Below, in pieces: positions 8,503 to 17,104 of a stretch of 64,000 nucleotides of DNA. The position numbers and the translations under genes were made by a program. The stretch spans positions 1-64,000 of the forward strand of contig NZ_VZPJ01000016.1 of NCBI RefSeq assembly GCF_008801605.1, given 5' to 3'. The notes beneath the pieces are model-generated. The model was not told the origin of the DNA. It saw nothing but the letters and a program-made list of their open reading frames with translations, and searched no databases. The number at the start of each line of letters is the position of its first letter. Within the stretch, counting starts at the first letter, position 1. The DNA is from Pseudomonas brassicacearum subsp. brassicacearum. GTDB lineage: Bacteria; Pseudomonadota; Gammaproteobacteria; Pseudomonadales; Pseudomonadaceae.

Positions 8503-8667
8503 TCAGTGGGTGGTCAGCCCTGCGGCATTCATGAACATCCGCATCAGGCTGGCAACAATGAACAGCGCCAGCACACTGCCGGCCCAGATCAGCGCCAGCC
8601 AGCCGAGCCGCTGCCAGAGTGGCTTGCGTTCGGCGGCCTCGATGTCTTTCAAGTCAGGTTTGGCCAT
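8503..8667 (-). CDS. DUF2474-like small membrane subunit of the Cio oxidase
   Basis: This is a 54-residue single-pass membrane protein: a charged N terminus (MAKPDLKDIEAAERK) followed by one transmembrane helix (LGWLALIWAGSVLALFIVASLM). Small proteins of this type accompany cyanide-insensitive bd oxidases as the third subunit, the counterpart of CydX in E. coli bd-I. It begins 11 bases after the cioB stop codon on the same strand, so it is the last gene of the cioAB operon. The DUF2474 assignment comes from length, topology and position. A role in holding the haem site of CioA together is inferred. Confidence 0.85.
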   Translation of the reverse strand: MAKPDLKDIEAAERKPLWQRLGWLALIWAGSVLALFIVASLMRMFMNAAGLTTH

Positions 8668-8678
8668 GCTCGACGCCC

Positions 8679-9686
8679 TCAATGGTAGCCGTCGTCATGG
8701 GTCACCTTGCCGCGGAACACGTAGTAGCTCCAGAAGGTGTACACCAGGATCAACGGAATGATGAACAGCGTGCCGACCAACATGAAGCCCTGGCTCTGGG
8801 GCGGTGACGAGGCGTCCCAGATCGAGATGGACGGCGGCACGATGTTCGGCCACAGGCTGATGCCCAAGCCGCTGTAGCCGAGGAAGATCAGCACCAGAGT
8901 CAGGATGAAGGGCGTGTAGTTGGCGTTGCGCGCCACGGCGCGGAACAATCCGTACATGGTCACCAGCACCAGGATCGGCACCGGCAGAAACCAGAACAGG
9001 TTCGGCAAGGTGAACCAGCGGGCCGCGATGTCTGCATGGGCCAGCGGTGTCCAGATGCTGACAATGCCGATCACCGCCAGCACCACGAACGCCAGCGGCC
9101 GGGCCAGGTCATGCATCTGCTCTTGCAGCTTGCCCTCGGTCTTCATGATCAACCAGGTGCAGCCGAGCAACGCGTAGGCCGCGATCAACGCCAGGCCACA
9201 GAACATCGTGAATGGCGTGAACCAGTCCAGGGAGCCACCGGCGAACTGGCGATTGACCACCTCGAAGCCGTCGATGAACGCCCCCAGCGCCACACCCTGG
9301 AAGAAGGTGGCCGTCAGCGAACCGCCAATGAATGCCTTGTCCCAGAGGTGGCGCTTCTCAGCCTTGGCCTTGAAGCGGAACTCGAAGGCCACGCCGCGGA
9401 AGATCAAGCCGATGAGCATCAGGATCAATGGCAGGTACAGCGCCGAAAGCACCACCGAATAAGCCAGCGGAAACGCCCCGAACAGCCCGGCACCGCCCAG
9501 CACCAGCCAGGTTTCGTTACCGTCCCAGACCGGTGCCACGGTGTTCATCATCACGTCGCGGTCGCGCTCGCCCTTGACGAAGGGGAAGAGAATGCCGATC
9601 CCCAGGTCGAAGCCGTCCATGACCACGTACATCATGATGCCGAAGATGATGACCACGGCCCAGATCAGCGGAAGATCAATACCCAT
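8679..9686 (-). CDS. cioB: Cyanide-insensitive terminal oxidase subunit II (CydB family)
   Basis: The 335-residue polytopic membrane protein belongs to the CydB family. It starts MGIDLPLIWAVVIIFGIMMYVVMDGFDLGIGILFPF, containing the conserved DGFDLGIG motif, and continues with WDGNETWLVLGG. It pairs with CioA to form the quinol oxidase that reduces oxygen to water without copper, which makes respiration resistant to cyanide. It starts 3 bases after the cioA stop codon, indicating translational coupling, and is followed by the DUF2474-like gene. Confidence 0.96.
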   Translation of the reverse strand: MGIDLPLIWAVVIIFGIMMYVVMDGFDLGIGILFPFVKGERDRDVMMNTVAPVWDGNETWLVLGGAGLFGAFPLAYSVVLSALYLPLILMLIGLIFRGVAFEFRFKAKAEKRHLWDKAFIGGSLTATFFQGVALGAFIDGFEVVNRQFAGGSLDWFTPFTMFCGLALIAAYALLGCTWLIMKTEGKLQEQMHDLARPLAFVVLAVIGIVSIWTPLAHADIAARWFTLPNLFWFLPVPILVLVTMYGLFRAVARNANYTPFILTLVLIFLGYSGLGISLWPNIVPPSISIWDASSPPQSQGFMLVGTLFIIPLILVYTFWSYYVFRGKVTHDDGYH

Positions 9687-9689
9687 GAT

Positions 9690-11126
9690 TCAATTCCCCT
9701 TGTTCGAGCGTTCGTTATGGTCCATGTCGTCGCCGTCATCGGCGGCCGACAATGGCCGGGCCGGCGTACGTTTCTGGCCCGGGCCACCATCGCTCGGCTC
9801 GGCTTCGTGGGCCTCCGGCCCCTTGCGCACCAGACGCATCATGTAGCTCAGGCCGGCGCCGAACAGCGCGAAATACACCACGACGAACAACACCAGGGTG
9901 ATGCTCATCTGGGCGAAGCTGTGGCCGGACGACGCATCGGCCGTGCGCATCAAGCCATAGACCACCCACGGCTGGCGGCCGATCTCCGTGGTAAACCAGC
10001 CGGCCAGGATCGCGACCAGGCCGGACGGCCCCATCCACAGCACCATGTAGAGGAACGGCCGGGACTGATAGATCCGATCGTTACGGCGCAGCCACAGGCT
10101 GCACAGGCCGGTGAAAATCATCAGCAACCCAAGGCCGACCATGACCCGGAACGACCAGAACACGATGGTCGAGTTCGGTCGGTCCTCCGGCGGGAACTCC
10201 TTGAGGGCCGGCACCTGCTTGTCCAGGCTGTGGGTCAGGATCAGGCTGCCCAGGTAAGGAATTTCCACGGCGTATTTGGTCTTTTCCGCCTTCATGTCTG
10301 GCAGACCGAACAGGATCAGCGGGGTCGGTTCATTGCCGACGTTTTCCCAGTGGCCTTCGATGGCGGCGATTTTCGCCGGTTGATGCTTGAGGGTGTTCAG
10401 GCCATGGAAGTCGCCGATGACCGCTTGTATCGGCGCTACCAGCAAGGCCATCCACATCGCCATCGACAGCATCCGGCGGATGGCCGGGTTATCGCGGCCG
10501 CGCAGCAAATGCCAGGCCGCCGACGAGCCGACGAAGAACGCCGTGGCGACAAACGCTGCGGTGGACATGTGCAGCAATCGATAAGGGAACGAGGGGTTGA
10601 ACACCACCGCCAGCCAGTCCACCGGGATCACCCGGCCGTCGATGATTTCGTAACCCTGGGGGGTTTGCATCCAGCTGTTGGAGGACAGGATCCAGAAGGT
10701 CGAGATCAGGGTGCCGATCGCCACCATGACCGTGGAAAAGAAATGCAGGCCGCGGCCAACGCGATTCCAGCCGAACAGCATCACGCCCAGGAAACCCGCC
10801 TCGAGGAAAAACGCCGTGAGCACCTCGTAGGTCAGCAACGGCCCGGTCACCGCACCGGCGAAGTCCGAGAAACGGCTCCAGTTGGTCCCGAACTGATAGG
10901 CCATGACCAACCCGGACACCACCCCCATGCCGAAGTTGACGGCAAAGATCTTCGACCAGAAGTGGTACAGGTCGCGGTAGGTGTCATCGCGGGTCTTGAG
11001 CCACAAGCCTTCGAGTACCGCCAGGTAACTCGCCAGGCCAATGGTGATGGCCGGGAACAGGATGTGGAACGAGATGGTGAACGCGAACTGGATTCGGGCG
11101 AGATCAAGCGCCTCCAAACCGAACAT
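9690..11126 (-). CDS. cioA: Cyanide-insensitive terminal oxidase subunit I (CydA family)
   Basis: The 478-residue CydA-family protein carries the haem b558, b595 and d sites. The first helix contains FTISFHILFPAITIG with the conserved N-terminal histidine, and the quinol-site loop is short, as in the Cio type (E. coli CydA is longer). A glutamate-rich helix segment and the block GWFTTEIGRQPW are also visible. It is the first gene of the cioA-cioB-DUF2474 unit. A perfect ANR/FNR box lies about 155 bases upstream of the start; in P. aeruginosa ANR represses cioAB at low oxygen, which would fit. Confidence 0.96.
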   Translation of the reverse strand: MFGLEALDLARIQFAFTISFHILFPAITIGLASYLAVLEGLWLKTRDDTYRDLYHFWSKIFAVNFGMGVVSGLVMAYQFGTNWSRFSDFAGAVTGPLLTYEVLTAFFLEAGFLGVMLFGWNRVGRGLHFFSTVMVAIGTLISTFWILSSNSWMQTPQGYEIIDGRVIPVDWLAVVFNPSFPYRLLHMSTAAFVATAFFVGSSAAWHLLRGRDNPAIRRMLSMAMWMALLVAPIQAVIGDFHGLNTLKHQPAKIAAIEGHWENVGNEPTPLILFGLPDMKAEKTKYAVEIPYLGSLILTHSLDKQVPALKEFPPEDRPNSTIVFWSFRVMVGLGLLMIFTGLCSLWLRRNDRIYQSRPFLYMVLWMGPSGLVAILAGWFTTEIGRQPWVVYGLMRTADASSGHSFAQMSITLVLFVVVYFALFGAGLSYMMRLVRKGPEAHEAEPSDGGPGQKRTPARPLSAADDGDDMDHNERSNKGN

Positions 11127-11281
11127 AAGTCTTCCTCTGTCAGGTAAAACCGGCTGCGGGCGGGGCCTGCATCACAATCCCCAGGGATATGGAGTGCAAT
11201 GCTTTTCGAATCGTTCTTTTTATAACCGTCACAACGCAGGACTCTGGCCGGATGGCCGCCAGCCCAACACCCCGAAAGGTA

Positions 11282-11295
11282 TTGATCTGGATCAA
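11282..11295. promoter_or_regulatory. ANR/FNR binding site (TTGAT-CTGG-ATCAA)
   Basis: The site matches the ANR/FNR consensus TTGAT-N4-ATCAA exactly. It lies in the 484-base region between cioA (minus) and the MFS exporter (plus), about 155 bases from the cioA start. Control of cioA by the oxygen sensor ANR is the simplest reading. Confidence 0.85.
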
Positions 11296-11378
11296 GCAAT
11301 GATCAAAGAGTAGCCGCATTCTCGTCGATGAACGGCGTGGTCGTTTGTCGCGTGACAGGTTGTCTCAGTGCTGACTGA

Positions 11379-11493
11379 GGCGAGGGGATATGTGGGAGCA
11401 AGGCTTGCCCGCGATGAAGGCGATGCGGTCTTTCAGAAATCGAGTCGCGTCCATCGCGGGCAAGCCTTGCTCCCACAGATAAATCCCCTCGCC
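11379..11493. repeat. Nested composite repeat: REP pair inside a GGCGAGGGGAT palindrome
   Basis: An outer palindrome (GGCGAGGGGAT at 11379 and its complement ending at 11493) encloses an inverted REP pair of the GCAAGGCTTGCCCGCGAT class (11391-11476). It lies between divergent genes (cioA and the MFS exporter), which is unusual for these elements. The rest of the 484-base gap holds only the ANR box and unremarkable sequence. Confidence 0.82.
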
Positions 11494-11610
11494 ACAAAAA
11501 AAGGTGCGATGTGGAAGATCGATGCTTGGCTAACTATTTTTTCCGCCACCGCAACTTCCAGTTACAGCTCGGTGATAATCTCGATGCCTTCATCACCGGA
11601 CCCGTCATAG

Positions 11611-12849
11611 ATGCCCAGCCAAGCGCCGCTGCTGCTCCGTCACCATCGTCCTTTCATAGCCTTCTGGCTGGCCCGGATATTCACCGCCAGCGGCTTCCAG
11701 ATGCTCACCGTGGCTATCGGCTGGAACCTCTATCAACTGACCGGCAACGTCCTGGACCTCGGCCTGGTGGGGTTGGTGGAGTTTGCCCCGCGCGTGCTGT
11801 TCATGCTCCACACCGGGCATGTGGCCGACCGCTATGACCGCCGCAAGGTGGCGGCCATCTGCCAGTCAATGCAGGCCATGATTGCCCTGGCGCTGGTGAT
11901 CGGCAGCGCCACTGACAACGTCACGCGGGAGATGATCTTCATCCTCGCCTTCCTGCTGGGCGCCGCCCGCTCCTTCGAAATGCCGACCACCCAGGCGCTG
12001 CTGCCGAGCATCGTGCCGGCTGCGCTGTTTCCCCGTGCCGTGGCCGCCGCGCAATCGGCCCAGCAGTCGGCCACCATCGTCGCCCCGGCACTCGGCGGCT
12101 TGCTCTACGCCTTTGGCAGTGTCTGGGTCTACGGGCCGACGGTACTGCTTTACCTCATCGCGTGCGGCCTGATGCTCAACCTGCCCGCCCGACAGACACC
12201 GCTGAACAAAGGCAAGGCGACGCTGGATTCGTTGCTGGCCGGGATTCGCTTCATTCGCAGTCGCCCGGACATTCTCGGGGCGATCTCCCTGGACCTGTTC
12301 GCGGTGTTGCTCGGCGGCGCGACGGCGCTGCTGCCGGTGTTTGCCAAGGACATCCTGCTCACCGGTCCCTGGGGCCTGGGCCTGTTGCGGTCGGCACCGG
12401 CGGTCGGGGCCTTGCTGATGTCGCTGTGGCTGGCGCGGTTTGCCGTGGAGCGCAAAGTCGGCCGGGTGATGTTCACAGCGGTGGGCGTGTTCGGCGTCGC
12501 CACCATTGCATTCGGCCTCTCCACCTCGTTCTGGTTTTCCCTGGCGGTGCTGGTAGTGCTGGGCGCGGCGGACATGATCAGCATGGTGATCCGCGCCTCC
12601 TTCGTACAACTGGAAACACCGGATGAAATGCGCGGCCGGGTCAGCGCGGTGAACGGGTTGTTCATCGGCGCCTCGAACCAGTTGGGCGAGTTCGAGTCCG
12701 GCCTCACCGCCCACTGGTTCGGCACCGTGCCGGCGGTGGTCATGGGCGGCGTCGGCACGCTGCTGGTGACCGGGGCCTGGATCAAACTGTTCCCGACCCT
12801 GGCCAACCGTGACCGGATGCACGAACTGGTGGAAGAAGCAAAAGCCTAG
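11611..12849 (+). CDS. MFS exporter, EntS-like
   Basis: The 412-residue protein has about 12 transmembrane helices and the loop motif GHVADRYDRRK of the major facilitator superfamily. The overall pattern (LEFAPRVLFMLHTGHVADR-like start, GPWGLGLLRSAPAVGAL, LETPDEMRGRVSAVNGLFIGASNQLGEFESG) is that of the EntS/MFS_3 group, which includes the enterobactin exporter. No siderophore gene is nearby, so the substrate is unknown. The ATG at 11611 has no strong Shine-Dalgarno and directly follows an in-frame TAG. Its own stop codon lies inside the palindrome shared with the convergent paoC. Confidence 0.85.
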   Translation: MPSQAPLLLRHHRPFIAFWLARIFTASGFQMLTVAIGWNLYQLTGNVLDLGLVGLVEFAPRVLFMLHTGHVADRYDRRKVAAICQSMQAMIALALVIGSATDNVTREMIFILAFLLGAARSFEMPTTQALLPSIVPAALFPRAVAAAQSAQQSATIVAPALGGLLYAFGSVWVYGPTVLLYLIACGLMLNLPARQTPLNKGKATLDSLLAGIRFIRSRPDILGAISLDLFAVLLGGATALLPVFAKDILLTGPWGLGLLRSAPAVGALLMSLWLARFAVERKVGRVMFTAVGVFGVATIAFGLSTSFWFSLAVLVVLGAADMISMVIRASFVQLETPDEMRGRVSAVNGLFIGASNQLGEFESGLTAHWFGTVPAVVMGGVGTLLVTGAWIKLFPTLANRDRMHELVEEAKA

Positions 12850-12898
12850 TGGCCTGTACGGTTAATTTGAGTGCGCGAATTAGCCACACAGGCCACTA
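12847..12898. terminator. Bidirectional hairpin holding the stop codons of both flanking genes
   Basis: TAGTGGCCTGT (12847-12857) and its exact complement ending at 12898 form 11-bp arms around a 30-base spacer. The TAG stop of the plus-strand MFS gene is the start of one arm, and the TAG stop of the minus-strand paoC is the start of the other. It is probably a shared transcription terminator. Confidence 0.75.
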
Positions 12899-15097
12899 GA
12901 TTAACTTGTCGAGGGTGATGGGAAAGTCCCGCACCCGCTTGCCGGTGGCATGGTAAATCGCATTGGCCACCGCCGCTGCCACCCCGACGATACCGATTTC
13001 ACCCACGCCCTTGGACCCGAGCGCATTGACGATCTCGTCCTGTTCCTCGACGAAAATCACCTCAATGTCGCCGATGTCGGCGTTGACCGGCAGGTGATAC
13101 TCGGCCAGGTTGTGGTTCATGTGGCGCCCCAGGGCGTGGTCCGTCAGGGTTTCTTCATGCAAGGCCATGCCGACGCCCCACACCACGCCACCAAGAATCT
13201 GGCTGCGGGCGGTTTTCGGGTTCACGACCCGGCCAGCGGCGATGGCGCTGACCACGCGATTGACCTTCACCGTCCCCAGGTCTTCGTCCACCAGCACTTC
13301 GACGAACACCGCCGAGTGAGTGGCCGTGGCGTAGGCCTGGCGTTTTGCATCCGGCTCGGCAGTGACCTGGGCCTGCAACGGCGTCTCGCCGCTTTTCTGC
13401 GCCAGCTCCGCGAGCGCAACGCTCGCTTCGCCCAGTCGCAGCTGACCATCGACAAACGTCACTTGCTCAAGGGTCGCGCCGCTGAAGGCCGGACACGCCT
13501 GGCGGGCCACGGCCAGGAGTTTTTCCTTCAGTGCTTCACAGGCCTGCTGCACAGCGGTGCCTACCGACGATACGGTGAACGAGCCGCCCTGCAGCGGCGC
13601 GGTGGGCAGCGATGAATCCCCCAGGACAAACGTGATGTCCTCAAGGGAAACGCCTGACGCCTCGGCGGCGATCTGGGTCATGACCGTGTAGGTCCCGGTG
13701 CCGATGTCAGTGGTGGCGCTGCTGACGGTCAACTTGCCATTGGTATCCAGCGACGCCTGGGCGCTGGCCTTCTGCTGCATGGCCTCCCACACACCACCGG
13801 CCATGCCCCAGCCCACCAGTTGCCGGCCTTCACGCATGCTGCGCGGTTCCGGGTTGCGCTTGTCCCAGCCGAAACGACGGGCGCCTTGGGCATAGCACTC
13901 ACGCAGTTCCTTGCTGGAATACGGCTTGCCTTCGTTCTCGTTGCGCTCGGCGTAGTTGATCAACCGCAATTGGACCGGATCGATCGCCAGGGCACAGGCC
14001 AGTTCATCCATGGCGCACTCCAGGCCAATCAAGCCGAGGGCCGCACCGGGTGCGCGCATGTCCAAAGGCGTGTAGACGTCCAGTGGTACCAGTTTGTAAG
14101 TCAACTCGACGTTGTCGCAGTGATAGAGCATGCCGCTCCACTCCACCACATGCTCGGTGAAATCCTCGAAGCGCGAGGTCTGGCCGACGGCGCTGTGCGC
14201 CACGGCGAGCAAGCGACCGTTGGCCGCCGCCCCCAGTTGCACGCGCTGGAGAGTTCGCGGCCGATAGCCAAAGGTAAACATCTGCTGGCGCGTCAGGCTG
14301 ACCCGCACGGAACGCTTGAGGGCCAGTGCCGCCATCACGGCCAACGGCAGTTGATATTGCGGACGCAGCCCGGAACCGAAGGCGCCGCCGACAAACGCGG
14401 CAAACACTCGCACTTGCTCTTTCTCGAGCCCGAAGACTTTTTGCACATAGGCCTGGCCGTTTTGCGTGCCTTGGGTCTTGTCGTGGATGTGCAGGCTGCC
14501 ATCAGGCTGATACAGCACGGTGGAGGCGTGTGGCTCCATGGGGTTGTGGTGTTCAATCGGCGTGCTGTAGGACACATCCACGCTGAGCGCGGAGCTGGTG
14601 TACTCGCCCTGAAAATTCCCACGGGGCTTGGGTAATTCAGCCGGCGCTGGATGGGCGTCGTTTTGCAGGATTATCAGATCGGTCTGATGCTCCTCAGTCG
14701 CGTATTCGATGTCTATCAGCGAACCGGCATACCGGGCCAACTCGAGATTTTCCGCCACCACCAAGGCCAGGGGCTGGCCGCTGTAGAGGACCTGGTCGTT
14801 GTACAGCGGCCGGAACGGCGAGCCGTCCGCCGCATCGGCATCCTGGTAGGGTTCGTCGTAGCTGGCGATCCTCGGCCGGTTGGTGTGGTCGATCACCGCG
14901 ACCACGCCGGGTAGCGCCAGGGCGCGGGAAGCATCGATGCGCAGCACGCGACCACGGGCGACCGTACCGGACACGACGCTGCCGTGCAGCAAGCCGTCCT
15001 CGGGGTATTCACCGGCATAACGGGCCTGGCCCGTCACCTTGAGCAGGCCATCGACCCGGTCGAGTGGTTGCCCTATGGATTTGCTCGGAGCGTTCAT
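12896..15097 (-). CDS. paoC: Molybdenum cofactor-binding subunit of a PaoABC-type aldehyde oxidoreductase
   Basis: The 733-residue protein is a xanthine-oxidase-family large subunit, close in length to E. coli PaoC (YagR, 732). The N-terminal part starts with IGQPLDRVDGLLKVTGQARYAGE. Glycine-rich cofactor loops follow (FVGGAFGSGLR; DIGTGTYTVMTQ). The catalytic glutamate is in GSKGVGEIG, at about residue 700. It would oxidise aldehydes to carboxylic acids at the molybdenum centre. The ATG at 15097 overlaps the paoB stop by one base; the upstream open frame belongs to another reading of paoB. Symbols follow the E. coli system by similarity; the true substrate is unknown. Confidence 0.9.
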   Translation of the reverse strand: MNAPSKSIGQPLDRVDGLLKVTGQARYAGEYPEDGLLHGSVVSGTVARGRVLRIDASRALALPGVVAVIDHTNRPRIASYDEPYQDADAADGSPFRPLYNDQVLYSGQPLALVVAENLELARYAGSLIDIEYATEEHQTDLIILQNDAHPAPAELPKPRGNFQGEYTSSALSVDVSYSTPIEHHNPMEPHASTVLYQPDGSLHIHDKTQGTQNGQAYVQKVFGLEKEQVRVFAAFVGGAFGSGLRPQYQLPLAVMAALALKRSVRVSLTRQQMFTFGYRPRTLQRVQLGAAANGRLLAVAHSAVGQTSRFEDFTEHVVEWSGMLYHCDNVELTYKLVPLDVYTPLDMRAPGAALGLIGLECAMDELACALAIDPVQLRLINYAERNENEGKPYSSKELRECYAQGARRFGWDKRNPEPRSMREGRQLVGWGMAGGVWEAMQQKASAQASLDTNGKLTVSSATTDIGTGTYTVMTQIAAEASGVSLEDITFVLGDSSLPTAPLQGGSFTVSSVGTAVQQACEALKEKLLAVARQACPAFSGATLEQVTFVDGQLRLGEASVALAELAQKSGETPLQAQVTAEPDAKRQAYATATHSAVFVEVLVDEDLGTVKVNRVVSAIAAGRVVNPKTARSQILGGVVWGVGMALHEETLTDHALGRHMNHNLAEYHLPVNADIGDIEVIFVEEQDEIVNALGSKGVGEIGIVGVAAAVANAIYHATGKRVRDFPITLDKLI

Positions 15098-16098
15098 CAG
15101 GCTTGTCCTCCCTGCGGTGCGCGACCCAACGCGGCATCGCTCAAGGCGCGGATAATTGCCCGGCGCGCCAATCGGATCTTGAAACCGTTGTGTTCCAACG
15201 GCTCGGCGTCTTGCAGCAGTGCATCGGCGGCGACGGCAAAGGCTTCGCGACTGACGGTCTGTCCGACCAGCCAGCTCTCCACGGCCCGGTCGCGCCACGG
15301 TTTGTGCGCCACGCCACCGAGGGCCAGGCGCGCCTGGCGAATCACCGGCCCATCCAGTTCCAGCGCCGCCGCCACCGAGACCAGCGCAAACGCGTAGGAG
15401 GCGCGGTCACGGATCTTCAAGTAGTGGCTATGCTCGGCAAAACCGGCGGCAGGCAACTCGATGGCGGTGATCAGCTCATCGTCGGCCAATTGGTTATCGC
15501 GCTCCGGGGCATCGCCGGGCAGGCGATGGAAGTCGGCGAATTCGATGGTCCGCGCACCGCCCCGACCCAGGACATGGACCACCGCCTCCAGAGCGGCCAA
15601 GGCCACGCACATGTCGGAGGGATGGGTGGCGACACATTGATCGCTGGCACCGAAAATCGCATGGATCCGGTTCAAACCGTTCCGGGCCGGGCAACCGCTG
15701 CCGGGCCGGCGTTTGTTGCACGGTACGCTCGCGTCATAGAAGTAATAGCAGCGTGTGCGTTGCAGCAGGTTGCCGCCGGTACTGGCCATGTTGCGCAGTT
15801 GCGGTGAGGCGCCCGCCAGGATGGCCTGGGCCAGCAGCGGATAGCGGCGCTCGATCCACGGGTGCCAGGCCAGGTCGGCATTGCTCACCAATGCCCCGAT
15901 CATCACCCCGCCGGACGGCGTTTCACTGAGGTCCGCCAGGGGCAGCCCGGTAATGTCGATCAGGTGCTCGGGGCGGGTCAGGTTCTCTTTCATCAGGTCC
16001 AGCAGGTTGGTGCCACCGGCGATGAAGCGGGAAACCGGGCTCGACAAATCGACGGCCGCCTGCACGGTATCGGGCTTGCTGTACTGGAAGGGATTCAT
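15097..16098 (-). CDS. paoB: FAD-binding subunit of the PaoABC-type aldehyde oxidoreductase
   Basis: The 333-residue protein has the FAD-binding signature RFIAGGTNLLDLMKENL near the N terminus and the block NMASTGGNLLQRTRC. A four-cysteine insert (RTRCYYFYD-x4-CNKR-x5-GC) is typical of PaoB, where it holds an additional [4Fe-4S] cluster. It carries electrons from the Mo/2Fe-2S centres to flavin. The start overlaps the paoA stop (ATGA) and is preceded by GGGAGGTGA, so the three genes are translationally coupled. Confidence 0.92.
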   Translation of the reverse strand: MNPFQYSKPDTVQAAVDLSSPVSRFIAGGTNLLDLMKENLTRPEHLIDITGLPLADLSETPSGGVMIGALVSNADLAWHPWIERRYPLLAQAILAGASPQLRNMASTGGNLLQRTRCYYFYDASVPCNKRRPGSGCPARNGLNRIHAIFGASDQCVATHPSDMCVALAALEAVVHVLGRGGARTIEFADFHRLPGDAPERDNQLADDELITAIELPAAGFAEHSHYLKIRDRASYAFALVSVAAALELDGPVIRQARLALGGVAHKPWRDRAVESWLVGQTVSREAFAVAADALLQDAEPLEHNGFKIRLARRAIIRALSDAALGRAPQGGQA

Positions 16099-16619
16099 TG
16101 ATCACCTCCCGGTTGCCGGCAGAGCGGCAACGCCTCTTCGATGGCATCGCAAATGTGGGTATAGGCCCCGCAGCGGCACAGGTTGCCGCTCATCAGTTCA
16201 CTGATTTGCGCGCGGGTCTGCGCCCTGCCCTCGTTGGCCAGCCCCACCGCTGAACAGATCTGCCCCGGCGTGCAGTAACCACACTGGAACGCGTCATGGG
16301 TGATGAAAGCCTGCTGCATGGGATGCAATGCGTCATCACCGGCCAGGCCTTCGATAGTGGTCAATTCGGCGCCGTCGCACATCACCGCCAGGGTCAGGCA
16401 GGCATTGATCCGCTTGCCATCGCGCAGCACCGTACAGGCGCCGCACTGGCCGTGGTCGCAGCCTTTCTTGCTGCCCACCAGGTCCAGTTGCTCACGCAGC
16501 AGGTCCAGCAACGTGGTCCAGGCCAGCACTTGCAACTCACGCACCTGGCCATTGAGTGTCAGGCGGATCGGATGACGGACGAAGGACACCGGCGTCGCTT
16601 CGGACAGGGTCGCGCTCAT
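16095..16619 (-). CDS. paoA: 2Fe-2S subunit of the PaoABC-type aldehyde oxidoreductase
   Basis: The 174-residue protein has both cluster motifs of the family: KGCDHGQCGACTV with a later cysteine (plant-type cluster) and CGYCTPGQ plus NLCRCGAY (second cluster). The start MSATLSEATP is preceded by GAGGTG. E. coli PaoA carries a long Tat signal peptide; no twin-arginine signal is visible here, so this enzyme may stay in the cytoplasm. It is the first gene of the operon. No paoD/xdhC maturation gene or molybdopterin cytidylyltransferase lies alongside. Confidence 0.92.
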   Translation of the reverse strand: MSATLSEATPVSFVRHPIRLTLNGQVRELQVLAWTTLLDLLREQLDLVGSKKGCDHGQCGACTVLRDGKRINACLTLAVMCDGAELTTIEGLAGDDALHPMQQAFITHDAFQCGYCTPGQICSAVGLANEGRAQTRAQISELMSGNLCRCGAYTHICDAIEEALPLCRQPGGDQ

Positions 16620-16760
16620 GGAACACCTCACGGTTGGTCGTACTCGCGGCGTTTTGGGAAACCGCCGTCATAAGGGGTACGACTTCAGGGTGGGGTGGAG
16701 CGTTCAAGGCAATTTGCGATGCCGTGGTAACGCAAGAGGCACGGTTTTAACGGGGCTGTG

Positions 16761-16805
16761 CGGTATATATGTACCGCCCCGAGTGTAATGTATCGCCTTA
16801 CACTC
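16761..16805. promoter_or_regulatory. Two palindromes upstream of higBA (candidate HigA operators)
   Basis: CGGTA-N6-TACCG occupies 16761-16776 and GAGTGTAA-N9-TTACACTC occupies 16781-16805. The second ends six bases before the higB start codon. Toxin-antitoxin operons are usually repressed by their antitoxin at such palindromes. That HigA binds here is inference. Confidence 0.6.
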
Positions 16806-16811
16806 CATTCC

Positions 16812-17089
16812 ATGATTAAATCTTTTCAGCACAAAGCCTCAGGCTCTTTTATGAGACGGGGTCGACCCGTGGTATCCGGGCGGACCACGGGAAACGCCTG
16901 GCCCGCATGCTCCAGTTCCTGGACAGGGCTCAGGTCGCCAACGACTTAGATATCCCCGGATGGCGATTGCATCCGCTCAAGGGTGAGCTGGATGGATACT
17001 GGTCGCTTGAGGTTTCGGGAAACTGGCGGGTTATTTTTCGTTTCATCGGGTCCGATATCGAACTGGTCGATTATCTGGACTACCACTGA
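16812..17089 (+). pseudogene. higB: HigB-family toxin gene broken by a one-base deletion
   Basis: From ATG 16812 the frame reads MIKSFQHK, then runs into nonsense. If one G is restored at about 16836 (AAA-GCC back to AAA-GGC) the reading becomes a normal HigB of about 92 residues: KGLRLFYETGSTRGIRADHG and onward into RLARMLQFLDRA. The intact downstream part (ATG 16907, LHPLKGELDGYWSLEVSGNW to VDYLDYH) is the standard HigB C-terminal half. HigB toxins are RelE-fold, ribosome-dependent mRNA endonucleases. As given, no full toxin can be made; the 60-residue remainder from 16907 would lack the N-terminal half. A sequencing error at this single base is the alternative. Confidence 0.85.
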
Positions 17090-17104
17090 TCAGGAGGCTG
17101 GAAC

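Noticed and set aside
9036..11147. 703-codon plus-strand open frame opposite cioA/cioB
   Set aside because: It is a shadow of the GC-rich cio genes, rich in H, Q and R, with no recognisable domain. cioA and cioB are unambiguous on the other strand.
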